NCBI GenBank assembly: GCA_017545245.1
Contig: JAFWPB010000031.1
Span: 1-36,116, forward strand
Length of the DNA: 36,116 nt
Reading direction: 5' to 3'
Origin: Clostridiales bacterium
GTDB lineage: Bacteria; Bacillota; Clostridia; Saccharofermentanales; Saccharofermentanaceae
Position numbers and translations under genes: made by a program. Positions 23,429-30,524 of the stretch are shown piece after piece (position 1 is the stretch's first letter; each line of letters begins with the position of its first letter). The notes beneath the pieces are model-generated. The model saw only the letters and a list, made by a program, of their open reading frames with translations. It was not told where the DNA came from and searched no databases.

Positions 23429-24293
23429 CTATGTCATCCCCTATATCTGATTCAATTAATCCTGTTACTAAACCCTGTAATTGAGCCGCATTTTTACTTG
23501 TAATCACCGGCTTGCCTGTTCTCTTTTCTACAGCTTCTCTCGCTTCACCAGCTGCAGCTCCGCCCTCTTGTGCGATATTTCTGTTTTCCTCAAAGGTTTC
23601 CGGCTGTTTCTGTTTGGATATTTCAGTAGTTGTTGCTTCTGCAAGCATATTCAGAACCAATTCCAAAGTAGACATATTATCTCTGAGATTTTCCTTCTTT
23701 AGCCCCTTAAGGTTTTTGTATTGCCGTGTCGACATCCCGGACCATGCTCTCGTGATCTCATCGGTAAGAATAGCATATTCCGAGCCCTTCTTCACACCTC
23801 GCTTATTCCATTCATCGGTCAGTTCTTTTCTGACTTGAATCGCCTGCAAACGTTGATTGATCCACTCACGTGAATAGCCCTTCTTAGCATAGGTTTCAAG
23901 TGCACGTTCTATAGTGAGTTCGGGATCAATAACCTCTTCTATCCGTTCTCTTCCGACCAGAGCCAACCATACCTTAAACGGTTCTGCTTTCTTAGAAGGA
24001 ATAGATTGAATCAGTCGTAAGAGTTGTTCAGTGTTGGCAACGTCGGTATTATACTTTTTTCCATCCTTAGGCGACGTCATTTTCAGTTGGTTACAATTTG
24101 TAACCAACTGACTGCCTTCTTCTTTCAGCCTGTTCTTTAGTACTTTCCAATAGTTGCGAGCCCCGTCAATATCGGGTTGCTCTGTTAGCACACCAACCAC
24201 ATCCACTATCGAAAAATACCATTCTTCTTCATCTTCAACCCATGCACTCCTGATAGGTTGATCTTCAAACAAATACACTTTATCCTGATCCAT
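23406..24293 (-). CDS. BRO-N-domain phage antirepressor-like protein
   Basis: 295 residues from the ATG at 24293 (AGAGGA 6 bases upstream). The BRO-N domain (about 5-120) shows WYFSIVDVVGVLTEQPDI, ARNYWKVLKNRL and AEPFKVWLALVG. The remainder is the conserved tail of this bacterial BRO/DinD-like family (LTDEWNKRGVKKGSEYAIL; NLRDNMSTLELVLNML). BRO-N domains bind DNA and are typical of phage and virus antirepressors. No phage structural genes are nearby, so this is a stranded moron or a chromosomal regulatory pair with the HTH gene. Confidence 0.83.
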   Translation of the reverse strand: MDQDKVYLFEDQPIRSAWVEDEEEWYFSIVDVVGVLTEQPDIDGARNYWKVLKNRLKEEGSQLVTNCNQLKMTSPKDGKKYNTDVANTEQLLRLIQSIPSKKAEPFKVWLALVGRERIEEVIDPELTIERALETYAKKGYSREWINQRLQAIQVRKELTDEWNKRGVKKGSEYAILTDEITRAWSGMSTRQYKNLKGLKKENLRDNMSTLELVLNMLAEATTTEISKQKQPETFEENRNIAQEGGAAAGEAREAVEKRTGKPVITSKNAAQLQGLVTGLIESDIGDDIDEKDYNT

Positions 24294-24317
24294 ATTTGTT
24301 CCTCTTTTTACTGCCAT

Positions 24318-24374
24318 TTCCATTTTGTCATAAGTATACAATTATATACGAGCTATGTCAATTCCATTTTGTCA
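24318..24374 (-). promoter_or_regulatory. BRO-N promoter flanked by 13-bp direct operator-like repeats
   Basis: On the minus strand TTGACA (24356-24361) and TATACT (24333-24338) are 17 bases apart, a near-consensus promoter. The 13-mer TGACAAAATGGAA occurs at 24362-24374 just upstream of the -35 and again at 24318-24330 over the start site. The spacer holds an inverted repeat GTATA-N6-TATAC (24334-24349). This arrangement suggests autoregulation by one of the two gene products. Confidence 0.7.
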
Positions 24375-24447
24375 GGTCGAAAGAACACGCGTATTCAACT
24401 AAATCTATACTAACGAACAATTCTTTGTGAAAAAACTAGAAAACTTG

Positions 24448-25383
24448 TCACACCAGATAATCCTGTCCCGTCTGTCGGATCACTTCCAGATCGGCGGCCT
24501 TCATGCCGGCTTTATATAGCTTTAAGTACTCTTCCGACAGAGTGGAGTTAAATATCAGCAGATCGTCCGTATTAATCGTGACCTTCACGCCGTTTGCAAA
24601 GAGTGTATGGATCGGGTGGGTTTCGTAGTCAGAACTCACCTTCAGCATGACGTTGCTTGTCGGGCAGACATTGAGCTGGATCTCGTTATCCGCAAGATAC
24701 CTCATGACCTTGTCCGATTTTGCAGCCAGAACTCCATGCTGGATCTGATCCAGACCCAGTTCTTCCGCATATCGCCATACATCATCGGCCTCACCAAACT
24801 CCCCGATATGCGCCTTCAGAATCAGCCCGTTTTCTTTCAGTTTCCTGCAGATAGGCTTCAACTCATCTATCGTATATGTACCCATGTAGTTCATAATATC
24901 CACACCGCAAAAGAACTTGCGCTCCAAGATCTCGTCCAGGGCATTTACTTCTTCAGGGAAGTAACCGAGAGCCAGATCCGGATACAGTATCGTATTCGGA
25001 GCATATTTCTCGCGCAAACCGTCAATCGTATTCTTAAAGGCTTCCATACCTCCGAGCAGTTGGATCTCATCCACACAGAAGCTTAATGCCAGTACAGTAA
25101 CGTTGTCTGCTGCTGCCTGCGCAAAAGAAGCTTCGATCTGCTTGAGATACCCTTCCGCACCGCCGGGAAGGTGACATTTCACATTCTCCTTAAGCCACTG
25201 ATTCATCTCATAAAGACTCTCGAAAGGAAATTCATTTGGTGTGATCTTTACGTTTGCATATTTCTCGATATATGAGATATGTCCGCCTCTTCCCGCATGA
25301 CTGTGAAGATCGCTCTTAGGTATTTTCGAAAGAGCGGAAAGAGAACCATTTTCTAATGCGAATACCAGACTGCTGTCATTCAT
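24448..25383 (-). CDS. Adenosine deaminase family protein
   Basis: 311 residues from the ATG at 25383, preceded by GAGG at 4-5 bases; an ATGA-overlapping start 6 codons earlier is possible. Metal ligands and catalytic residues are present: KSDLHSHAGRGG (HxH), LKAHIGEFG (His and Glu), IQHGVLA (His) and TINTDDLL (Asp-Asp). It deaminates adenosine or a related 6-aminopurine to the inosine-type product. Slightly shorter than the usual 330-350 residues, with the C-terminal helices trimmed. Directly downstream of, and likely cotranscribed with, the Nudix gene at 25398. Confidence 0.9.
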   Translation of the reverse strand: MNDSSLVFALENGSLSALSKIPKSDLHSHAGRGGHISYIEKYANVKITPNEFPFESLYEMNQWLKENVKCHLPGGAEGYLKQIEASFAQAAADNVTVLALSFCVDEIQLLGGMEAFKNTIDGLREKYAPNTILYPDLALGYFPEEVNALDEILERKFFCGVDIMNYMGTYTIDELKPICRKLKENGLILKAHIGEFGEADDVWRYAEELGLDQIQHGVLAAKSDKVMRYLADNEIQLNVCPTSNVMLKVSSDYETHPIHTLFANGVKVTINTDDLLIFNSTLSEEYLKLYKAGMKAADLEVIRQTGQDYLV

Positions 25384-25397
25384 TTTTCCTCTTCTCC

Positions 25398-26096
25398 TCA
25401 TTCACCATGCGCTATCTTCTTAAGACGGATCTGATCGAATAGTTCGATGATATACTTTCTTCTGGTGTGCAGGACAAATCCCTCCGGATCATCGAGACGT
25501 ATGAATTGAATAGTCTTCAATTCGTTGTCGTGTGCATTACGCAAAAACATGTCTTCCAGTGCTTTTTTAGTATGATCCGTTTTCACTTCGTAGAGAATGC
25601 CGACTGGGGAATAATACTCGTCTCCGCCGACCTTAAGATGCTTCAGTTCGTATTGGAAATGCTCGTCTGTAATATCAATACCCATCTCCTCTTTGATCTC
25701 TCTTATGAGGCAAAGTTCGGGAACAAATCTACCATCTTTGAAGTCATCCTTGGATGCCAGACCACCGATAAGATTGATCTGATTTTCCCAGTCCACAGCA
25801 AGGCAATAGTATCCGTCACTTGTGAGAATGTAGCCTCCCGAGAAGATACTTCTTGTCTTGATGTTTCCGACGTGTTTACTGTAGAAAGCCTCATAGTAAT
25901 TGATCCATCCGATGCGAAGTTTCAGGCCGTTTTCCATCTCTTCCGTATCGAAAAGATGCAAGATTTTTTCACTGAAAGCAGAAGGGTTTTCCTTACAGTG
26001 CTTTTCCCACACGTTCTCAATATCCTCTCGGAATCGGGAGAACGGATCATCAGTCTCTATCATTTCGAATTCAACATTTTTCACTTCGCGTATCAT
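25398..26096 (-). CDS. Nudix-type hydrolase with stretched Nudix box
   Basis: 232 residues. The C-terminal Nudix core has the catalytic helix PELCLIREIKEEMGID, so the REXXEE metal site is intact. The preceding glycine segment (INLIGGLASKDDF) is separated by a longer loop than the canonical GX5E spacing. About 85 extra N-terminal residues form an unassigned region. Substrates in the family are nucleoside diphosphates linked to another group. No ribosome site is seen before the ATG, while a TATAAT lies only 6 bases upstream, so the mRNA may be leaderless. It is followed at once by the adenosine deaminase gene. Confidence 0.8.
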   Translation of the reverse strand: MIREVKNVEFEMIETDDPFSRFREDIENVWEKHCKENPSAFSEKILHLFDTEEMENGLKLRIGWINYYEAFYSKHVGNIKTRSIFSGGYILTSDGYYCLAVDWENQINLIGGLASKDDFKDGRFVPELCLIREIKEEMGIDITDEHFQYELKHLKVGGDEYYSPVGILYEVKTDHTKKALEDMFLRNAHDNELKTIQFIRLDDPEGFVLHTRRKYIIELFDQIRLKKIAHGE

Positions 26097-26102
26097 AGTA
26101 AG

Positions 26103-26108
26103 ATTATA
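26103..26108 (-). promoter_or_regulatory. -10 hexamer abutting the Nudix start codon
   Basis: A perfect TATAAT on the minus strand ends 6 bases before the ATG at 26096, so transcription would begin at or within a base of the start codon. The -35 region is poor. Confidence 0.4.
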
Positions 26109-26127
26109 CCTTAAAGCACCAACTCCA

Positions 26128-27006
26128 TCAGCCAGCAGTCTTCCGTCTTTTCAGTTCTTCGGCCATCCAGCCGGTCATCCCGTTCGGGAGCCGCGGATCC
26201 ATCGGAGTCCCGTCCAAGAACATAAGGTTCGACTGCACACCGTTCATCAGGCAATGCTGACCCATCTCGAAGCCGAAGTTGATCGAAGCGATGCCCTTGT
26301 CCGCATTCCTGACCCAATCCGGAGTATAGATGAAACTGTTCTTCATTCTTTCCATACGTGCGCGCCTCGCCTCGATTTTCTCGTGGCTTACGATCTCATC
26401 GCGCATGCCGTCGGCAAAAAACAGTGTGACACCGTTTCTTTCCAGCTTGTCCATCACGTCATCATTCGGGATTGCATCGGTCCCGACGGGAACCAGCACA
26501 TCAAACTTATCCGGAGCATGTGTCGCCAGCGCAAATGTGAATCTCGCGCCGGCAGAATTTCCCAACAGGAACTTCACGCCGACACCTTCTGTATATTTCG
26601 CTTCAAAAGCACTGATCAATTTCATGACCGGCTCAATATAGGTTTCATCCCAACTGCCCGCGTAGCCGCCACTCTCTATCTTGTATTCATTTGCGATCGG
26701 GATCAGGATATACGCACCGCCAAGAGTCTTCTGGTACTCATCCGATGCATAGTATTCCGCACCCGTATAGTTAATGCAGAGCTCACCAACCAGCGCATTC
26801 GATCCTCCGTGCAGGAAAATAAGGAGCGGATAGTCTTTTTTCTTCGGAAAACCATGCTCGGAAGGATCGAAGAAATAGTACTTCAGTCCTTCCGCCTGAT
26901 CATTCTTGAAGCGGTCGAAATACTTGCCTGTTTCATACGATGGTTCTGTAGAAATAAATGCACCTTCAGGGATCTCATCGATCCAGGGTGGAGTTGGAGC
27001 AGCCAT
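26128..27006 (-). CDS. Alpha/beta-hydrolase (esterase-like)
   Basis: 292 residues. YPLLIFLHGGSNALVGE gives the oxyanion-hole HGG. FLLGNSAGARFTFALA contains the nucleophile elbow GNSAG, with a following Asp-rich strand (VPVGTDAIPNDD and FFADGMRDEI as the acid region) and a late His in GFEMGQHCLMNG. It resembles poly(3-hydroxybutyrate) depolymerase- or esterase-type lipases of the intracellular kind; there is no signal peptide. The ribosome site AAAGGG is 12 bases from the ATG. A 40-codon small ORF ends 3 bases upstream. Confidence 0.85.
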   Translation of the reverse strand: MAAPTPPWIDEIPEGAFISTEPSYETGKYFDRFKNDQAEGLKYYFFDPSEHGFPKKKDYPLLIFLHGGSNALVGELCINYTGAEYYASDEYQKTLGGAYILIPIANEYKIESGGYAGSWDETYIEPVMKLISAFEAKYTEGVGVKFLLGNSAGARFTFALATHAPDKFDVLVPVGTDAIPNDDVMDKLERNGVTLFFADGMRDEIVSHEKIEARRARMERMKNSFIYTPDWVRNADKGIASINFGFEMGQHCLMNGVQSNLMFLDGTPMDPRLPNGMTGWMAEELKRRKTAG

Positions 27007-27009
27007 AAT

Positions 27010-27132
27010 TCATCTATGCCCTTTCTTTGCTTTTTTGTTGCATGATACACCATCGGGGTCGGGTCGTTCAATATACCGCTTCTGTAATGACTTCATCATC
27101 CAAAATAGTATTTCATCACGAACGATCCTCAT
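27010..27132 (-). CDS. Possible 40-residue small ORF between GNAT and esterase genes
   Basis: The frame MRIVRDEILFWMMKSLQKRY... stops at TGA 3 bases before the esterase ATG and starts 9 bases after the GNAT stop. The C-terminus is basic. Its ribosome site is weak (TAGAG). It fills the only gap in this gene series, but could be chance. Confidence 0.3.
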   Translation of the reverse strand: MRIVRDEILFWMMKSLQKRYIERPDPDGVSCNKKAKKGHR

Positions 27133-27141
27133 AAAATATCT

Positions 27142-27579
27142 CTACTTGTACTTTCTTAGTACACAGTTATACCGGACCGCCTTCCCGTCAGGGTATTCGA
27201 TCTCAACCATTTCATCGGAAAAACCACATTTGCGGTAAAATCCGATAGCATCATCATCTGTCTGTGCCTTGATACATTCCAGATTTCCTTTGCACATTAC
27301 AGACGAAATTATGTATCTGCCAATCCCTTTTTTACGTTCGGAATCTGAAACAGAAATACCGATTATCTCCGCATCTCGCTGATCTTTTGACAGAACCAGG
27401 ATCCCTGCTTTTTTCCCATCATCTTCGCATACATAAAACTCCACAGACGGGTCTAGTAGATAACTCTCCATCTTCGCCATATAGTCCGCATATGTTGGCT
27501 GATACATGCATGGTGCATATATGTGGAATGCCTCTTCAGATAACAGCCATTCTTTGTCTGTACACAATGCAACTTTCAT
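27142..27579 (-). CDS. GNAT-family N-acetyltransferase
   Basis: 145 residues. The central motif ISVSDSERKKGIGRYIISSV carries the acetyl-CoA loop (ERKKGIGR), followed by AQTDDDAIGFYRKCGFSD as the motif B segment with the conserved Phe-Tyr. The N-terminal strand pair (FYVCEDDGKKAGILVLS) is normal. AAAGGG lies 8 bases before the ATG. Substrate unknown. It is downstream of another GNAT gene by 10 bases. Confidence 0.87.
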   Translation of the reverse strand: MKVALCTDKEWLLSEEAFHIYAPCMYQPTYADYMAKMESYLLDPSVEFYVCEDDGKKAGILVLSKDQRDAEIIGISVSDSERKKGIGRYIISSVMCKGNLECIKAQTDDDAIGFYRKCGFSDEMVEIEYPDGKAVRYNCVLRKYK

Positions 27580-27589
27580 GTTTCACCCT

Positions 27590-28045
27590 TTATCTTTCTA
27601 AAACGAAGTTGAATACTTTGACGTTCCCGTCCATATGCTCAGACTCTATGGTAAAGCCACATCTTTCTGTATAGAACTTCACGTTCTCACTTTTATCTAC
27701 CGGTGTCACCAGATAAAATCTGCTCCAGTTACTATACTGTTCTTTCGCAAATTTCATCGCCGCTGTTCCAATCCCTTTTCCCTGGTACTCCGGAATCACA
27801 CATAAGCATCCGACATAATAAACTCCGGGATTCGTCTCCTGGCAGGAAATACACCCGACTGGCTTACCATCACAGATGATCAGGAACTTGGAATAGTCGA
27901 TGATCGACTGCTCCATCTCTTCCTTCGTTTTTCCATAAGCAGGGCACTCTCCATATCGGATGAAATCGCTGTAAAACGAAGAATTGTATATATCGATCAG
28001 TAACTCTGCATCAGCAATATCTGCTTTTCTATATTCGATCCGCAT
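27590..28045 (-). CDS. GNAT acetyltransferase overlapping an antitoxin gene
   Basis: 151 residues from the ATG at 28045 (MRIEYRKADIADAELL), preceded by GAGG at 10 bases; longer in-frame starts would lie wholly within the antitoxin gene. Core motifs are VGCLCVIPEYQGKGIGTAAMKF (QGKGIG acetyl-CoA loop) and NVKFYTERCGFTIE. Its first 17 bases overlap the end of the Phd/YefM antitoxin gene in another frame, so they are cotranscribed. It occupies the position where a RelE/ParE toxin normally sits; whether it is a toxin is unproven. Confidence 0.87.
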   Translation of the reverse strand: MRIEYRKADIADAELLIDIYNSSFYSDFIRYGECPAYGKTKEEMEQSIIDYSKFLIICDGKPVGCISCQETNPGVYYVGCLCVIPEYQGKGIGTAAMKFAKEQYSNWSRFYLVTPVDKSENVKFYTERCGFTIESEHMDGNVKVFNFVLER

Positions 28046-28298
28046 ATTGATTATTCCTCTTCTTCTTTGCAGATTTTGCCGAAATTGGTTCAGCACCCTC
28101 CTCGATCTCTTTCTCTGCCTCGAAGATAGCCAGATCAATCTTGTTGGACTGTGCAAACTTTTCATACAATTCAGCACTCATCACTACCAGATCACTGTAT
28201 CCGTTTTTAGTTATAAAGATCGGCTCCTGAATCCTGTGCGCCAAATCTGAAATCTCACTTGTATTTCTCAAATCTCTAATCGGCATTATTGTAGGCAT
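28029..28298 (-). CDS. Phd/YefM-family antitoxin
   Basis: 89 residues from the ATG at 28298, with GGAGG 8 bases upstream. The DNA-binding Phd/YefM domain is clear (PIRDLRNTSEISDLAHRIQE, PIFITKNGYSDLVVMS, ELYEKFA), and the acidic-to-basic C-terminal tail (IEEGAEPISAKSAKKKR) is where a toxin would be bound. No RelE/Doc toxin gene adjoins it; the next gene, overlapping by 17 bases, is a GNAT acetyltransferase. It is either an antitoxin orphaned from its toxin or one paired with an unusual partner. The RelE/ParE toxin at the window's left edge is about 28 kb away. Confidence 0.88.
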   Translation of the reverse strand: MPTIMPIRDLRNTSEISDLAHRIQEPIFITKNGYSDLVVMSAELYEKFAQSNKIDLAIFEAEKEIEEGAEPISAKSAKKKRNNQYADRI

Positions 28299-28347
28299 GC
28301 TCATCACCTCCGTGGCATAATTATAGCACAATAATGCCGCGCAACAA
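28282..28347 (-). promoter_or_regulatory. Antitoxin promoter with flanking 11-bp inverted repeats
   Basis: On the minus strand TTGTTG (28342-28347) and TATAAT (28320-28325) are 16 bases apart with TGC before the -10 (extended -10). GGCATTATTGT at 28282-28292 on the plus strand is mirrored as ACAATAATGCC at 28328-28338, bracketing the -10 and ribosome site. Inverted repeats of this kind are typical Phd/YefM autorepression operators. Confidence 0.6.
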
Positions 28348-28360
28348 ACCGAAGGTTGTA

Positions 28361-28927
28361 TCACAAATTCCGAAGATCAGCACTCCCCATTCTCGAAAGA
28401 TACTGCTGAATCGCAGATCTTACATCTTCGGGCTTGTCCTTCATGCCGCGTCTGACCCAGAGAGAAATGACATTCCAGATGCCGCCGATATTGAGCGTGA
28501 TGAGGTAGTCTGAATCCAGTCCTGCGAACAATTTCGAAAACGGATTGAGCTCCGGATTCTGTTCGGATTTGACCGACAGAATGAATTCATTCATGCCTTG
28601 AAGCATGAAATGCATCATGTCGTTTTTATCGAGTAGTTTCAGGAGCTTCTTGTTCTTTTTCGCGAACTCGAAGACCGTCGTAAGAACGTCGCCTCTGGCA
28701 TTATTTACGATGTCGAAATAGTCGCGAAGGATCGTTCTAATATACGACCGAAGCACATCGTCTTTCGATTCGAAATTACGGTAAAAAGTCTTTCTGACAA
28801 GGTCCGTCTCAAGCACGATCTGTTTCACGCTGATCTCGCTGTACGGGTATTTCTCCATCAATAGAAGAAGCGCGTCGGTGATCTGTTTTTTGGATCTGAT
28901 TGCAGATGGGTTGTTTGAATCGTTCAT
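28361..28927 (-). CDS. TetR/AcrR-family transcriptional regulator
   Basis: 188 residues from the ATG at 28927 (AGGGAG 6 bases upstream). The N-terminal HTH is typical: ITDALLLLMEKYPYSEISVKQIV then TDLVRKTFYRNFESKDDVL, where FYRNF is the TetR recognition turn. The C-terminal ligand/dimer domain (about 70-188) is helical and of the TetR_C type common in Clostridia. It is divergent from the flavoprotein/HXXEE operon, and two palindromes lie in the intergenic region, so it probably represses that operon and itself. The inducer is unknown. Confidence 0.9.
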   Translation of the reverse strand: MNDSNNPSAIRSKKQITDALLLLMEKYPYSEISVKQIVLETDLVRKTFYRNFESKDDVLRSYIRTILRDYFDIVNNARGDVLTTVFEFAKKNKKLLKLLDKNDMMHFMLQGMNEFILSVKSEQNPELNPFSKLFAGLDSDYLITLNIGGIWNVISLWVRRGMKDKPEDVRSAIQQYLSRMGSADLRNL

Positions 28928-28949
28928 GGTATTCTCCCTTGCGCAAATG

Positions 28950-28971
28950 ACACAAAAGTACGAGTTTGTGT
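28950..28971. promoter_or_regulatory. TetR-type operator candidate 1
   Basis: ACACAAA (28950-28956) and TTTGTGT (28965-28971) are perfect inverted 7-bp arms separated by 8 bases, lying 23 bases upstream of the regulator start codon and probably in its leader. Confidence 0.5.
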
Positions 28972-28988
28972 ATCTTTCGCTGAATCCG

Positions 28989-29047
28989 TTGATTTTGATT
29001 CGTTCTGATAATAGTATGACATAAAAATACACACATGTGTACCTTTT
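28989..29047 (+). promoter_or_regulatory. Flavoprotein operon promoter and TetR-type operator candidate 2
   Basis: TTGATT (28989-28994) and TAGTAT (29012-29017) are 17 bases apart. At the predicted start site lies the palindrome AAAA-N3-ACACATGTGT-N3-TTTT (29024-29047; core 29031-29040 perfect). It shares ACACA/TGTGT arms with operator candidate 1, supporting one common regulator. Confidence 0.5.
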
Positions 29048-29063
29048 CAAAGGAGAAATGCCA

Positions 29064-29723
29064 ATGAAGATCGTCATTATCAACGGAAGTCCTCGTGAAA
29101 AAGGACTGACTGCGGGTGTTCTTCGCCGCCTCGAGAAAAACCTGACCGAACAAGGCGCGGATGTTGAGTTCTATGACTTAAGTACGCTGAAGATGGCCCA
29201 GTGCCGGGGCTGCTGTGCTTGCTATACAACAGGCAGATGCAGCATAAATGACGATGCGGAGATGCTATCTCATGCGATTGAAAACGCAGACGGTCTCATT
29301 CTCGGAACACCAACTTATGCGAGTAATGTCTCAGGCTACATGAAACTCCTGATCGATAGAGGCCACTTCGTCATTGAACAATTACTTTCCCAAAAACACT
29401 GTATCACGGTCACAACGGGAGAAAACTACGGTAGCAAAGACGCCTCCAAAGTATTGAAAAAACTGATCCACTATTCAGGTGGGTATCTGGTCAGAAGCAT
29501 TGTCATCAACGCACCTTTTAACAGTGGCATTTCGCGTAGTGAAGAAAAGCAAATTGAAGTTTCCGCGCAAAAGCTTTTCCGGGCGATTAACAAACACAAA
29601 AGATACCCTTTTCAAAGTCTGTTTCACGGGATCATTTTCTCGTTCGGGATCAAGCCCTTTGTCAAGAAAAAAGGTGAGAAATACCGTGGTGTTGTCACCA
29701 AATGGAAGGAGTATGGCGTATGA
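29064..29723 (+). CDS. Flavodoxin/NADPH-dependent FMN reductase family protein
   Basis: 219 residues from the ATG at 29064 (AAAGGAG 8 bases upstream). Rossmann-like flavodoxin fold: IVIINGSPREKGLTAGVL binds FMN phosphate, and LGTPTYASNVSGYMKLLIDR is the isoalloxazine loop. Four cysteines cluster at CRGCCACYTTGRCSI, a motif of iron-sulfur-flavoprotein-like oxidoreductases. It likely reduces quinones, iron or electrophiles with NAD(P)H. The first gene of a two-gene operon under likely TetR control. Confidence 0.88.
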   Translation: MKIVIINGSPREKGLTAGVLRRLEKNLTEQGADVEFYDLSTLKMAQCRGCCACYTTGRCSINDDAEMLSHAIENADGLILGTPTYASNVSGYMKLLIDRGHFVIEQLLSQKHCITVTTGENYGSKDASKVLKKLIHYSGGYLVRSIVINAPFNSGISRSEEKQIEVSAQKLFRAINKHKRYPFQSLFHGIIFSFGIKPFVKKKGEKYRGVVTKWKEYGV

Positions 29724-30220
29724 GAGAATACTTGTTGTTACTACCGATCATCTTTATCTTTCACGATATGGAGGAAGTTGTCGGAATGGAGTGGTTTTAC
29801 TCGAAAAACCCGTGGGTGTTTGAGCGCTTTCCAAAAATACTGAAGTCGTACAAAAACATCACACATATGGGGTTCTCTGCGGCAGTATATGAAGAATTCA
29901 TACCGTTTTTCGGAGTAAGCCTGATTGCGTATTATTTCCCGTCTCAAGTGCTTTTCGCGTTGTGGTATGGGATGTTCTTGGCACTCACAGGACACTTCTT
30001 CATTCACCTCGGACAGGCCATTCTCATCAGGAAATACATACCATGCATCATCACGAGTATTCTCTGCCTGCCGGTCAGTATTCTGATCCTGGTAAAAAGC
30101 GCTGCATTTCTTGAATGGAGTGCAGTAACCGTCACGCTCGCAATTTCGGGCATCGTTCTCCTGATCGTGAACTTCAAAATCGCACATGCGGTCATGCACC
30201 TTGTAAACCAGGCATCGTAA
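29720..30220 (+). CDS. HXXEE-domain membrane protein
   Basis: 166 residues from the ATG at 29720, which overlaps the flavoprotein stop as ATGA with AAGGAG 8 bases upstream. The defining motif FHDMEE (HxxEE) is near residues 15-20, followed by four or five hydrophobic helices containing conserved polar spots (GHFFIHLGQAI, NFKIAHAVMHLV) that could bind metal. The family is of unknown function and often sits under TetR-type regulators. Coexpression with a flavoprotein suggests a role in response to a lipophilic compound. Confidence 0.85.
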   Translation: MREYLLLLPIIFIFHDMEEVVGMEWFYSKNPWVFERFPKILKSYKNITHMGFSAAVYEEFIPFFGVSLIAYYFPSQVLFALWYGMFLALTGHFFIHLGQAILIRKYIPCIITSILCLPVSILILVKSAAFLEWSAVTVTLAISGIVLLIVNFKIAHAVMHLVNQAS

Positions 30221-30222
30221 TC

Positions 30223-30507
30223 CTATCCTTTGTTCTTTCTGAAACAACCCTGAAGAACTGCATACAGAAAACTCCAGAATGTGTAATCCACTACGCATAA
30301 TAATGCGAGCCATTTACATGGTGAGATAAGTCCCGCGATAAGAATATGGATTCCGCCAAGAAACGGGAATCCCGATATATGATGATCGATTCCTTCTTTT
30401 TGCATCTTTTTCGATGTCATAGCCGCAGCGATGTTATAGATGATATACAACACCCCAACACCGCCGATGATGCCGGGAAAAACCCATGGATGCTCTTTAA
30501 ACCACAT
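30223..30507 (-). CDS. Small three-helix membrane protein
   Basis: 94 residues with three hydrophobic helices (about 8-28, 45-62 and 65-85) and a basic C-terminus (CFRKNKG). AGGAG lies 8 bases before the ATG. No motif is recognised. It converges with the HXXEE gene (2 bases between stops) and lies 17 bases downstream of the GNAT gene at 30525, with which it is probably cotranscribed. Confidence 0.68.
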   Translation of the reverse strand: MWFKEHPWVFPGIIGGVGVLYIIYNIAAAMTSKKMQKEGIDHHISGFPFLGGIHILIAGLISPCKWLALLCVVDYTFWSFLYAVLQGCFRKNKG

Positions 30508-30524
30508 ATTCTTGTCTCCTGCTA

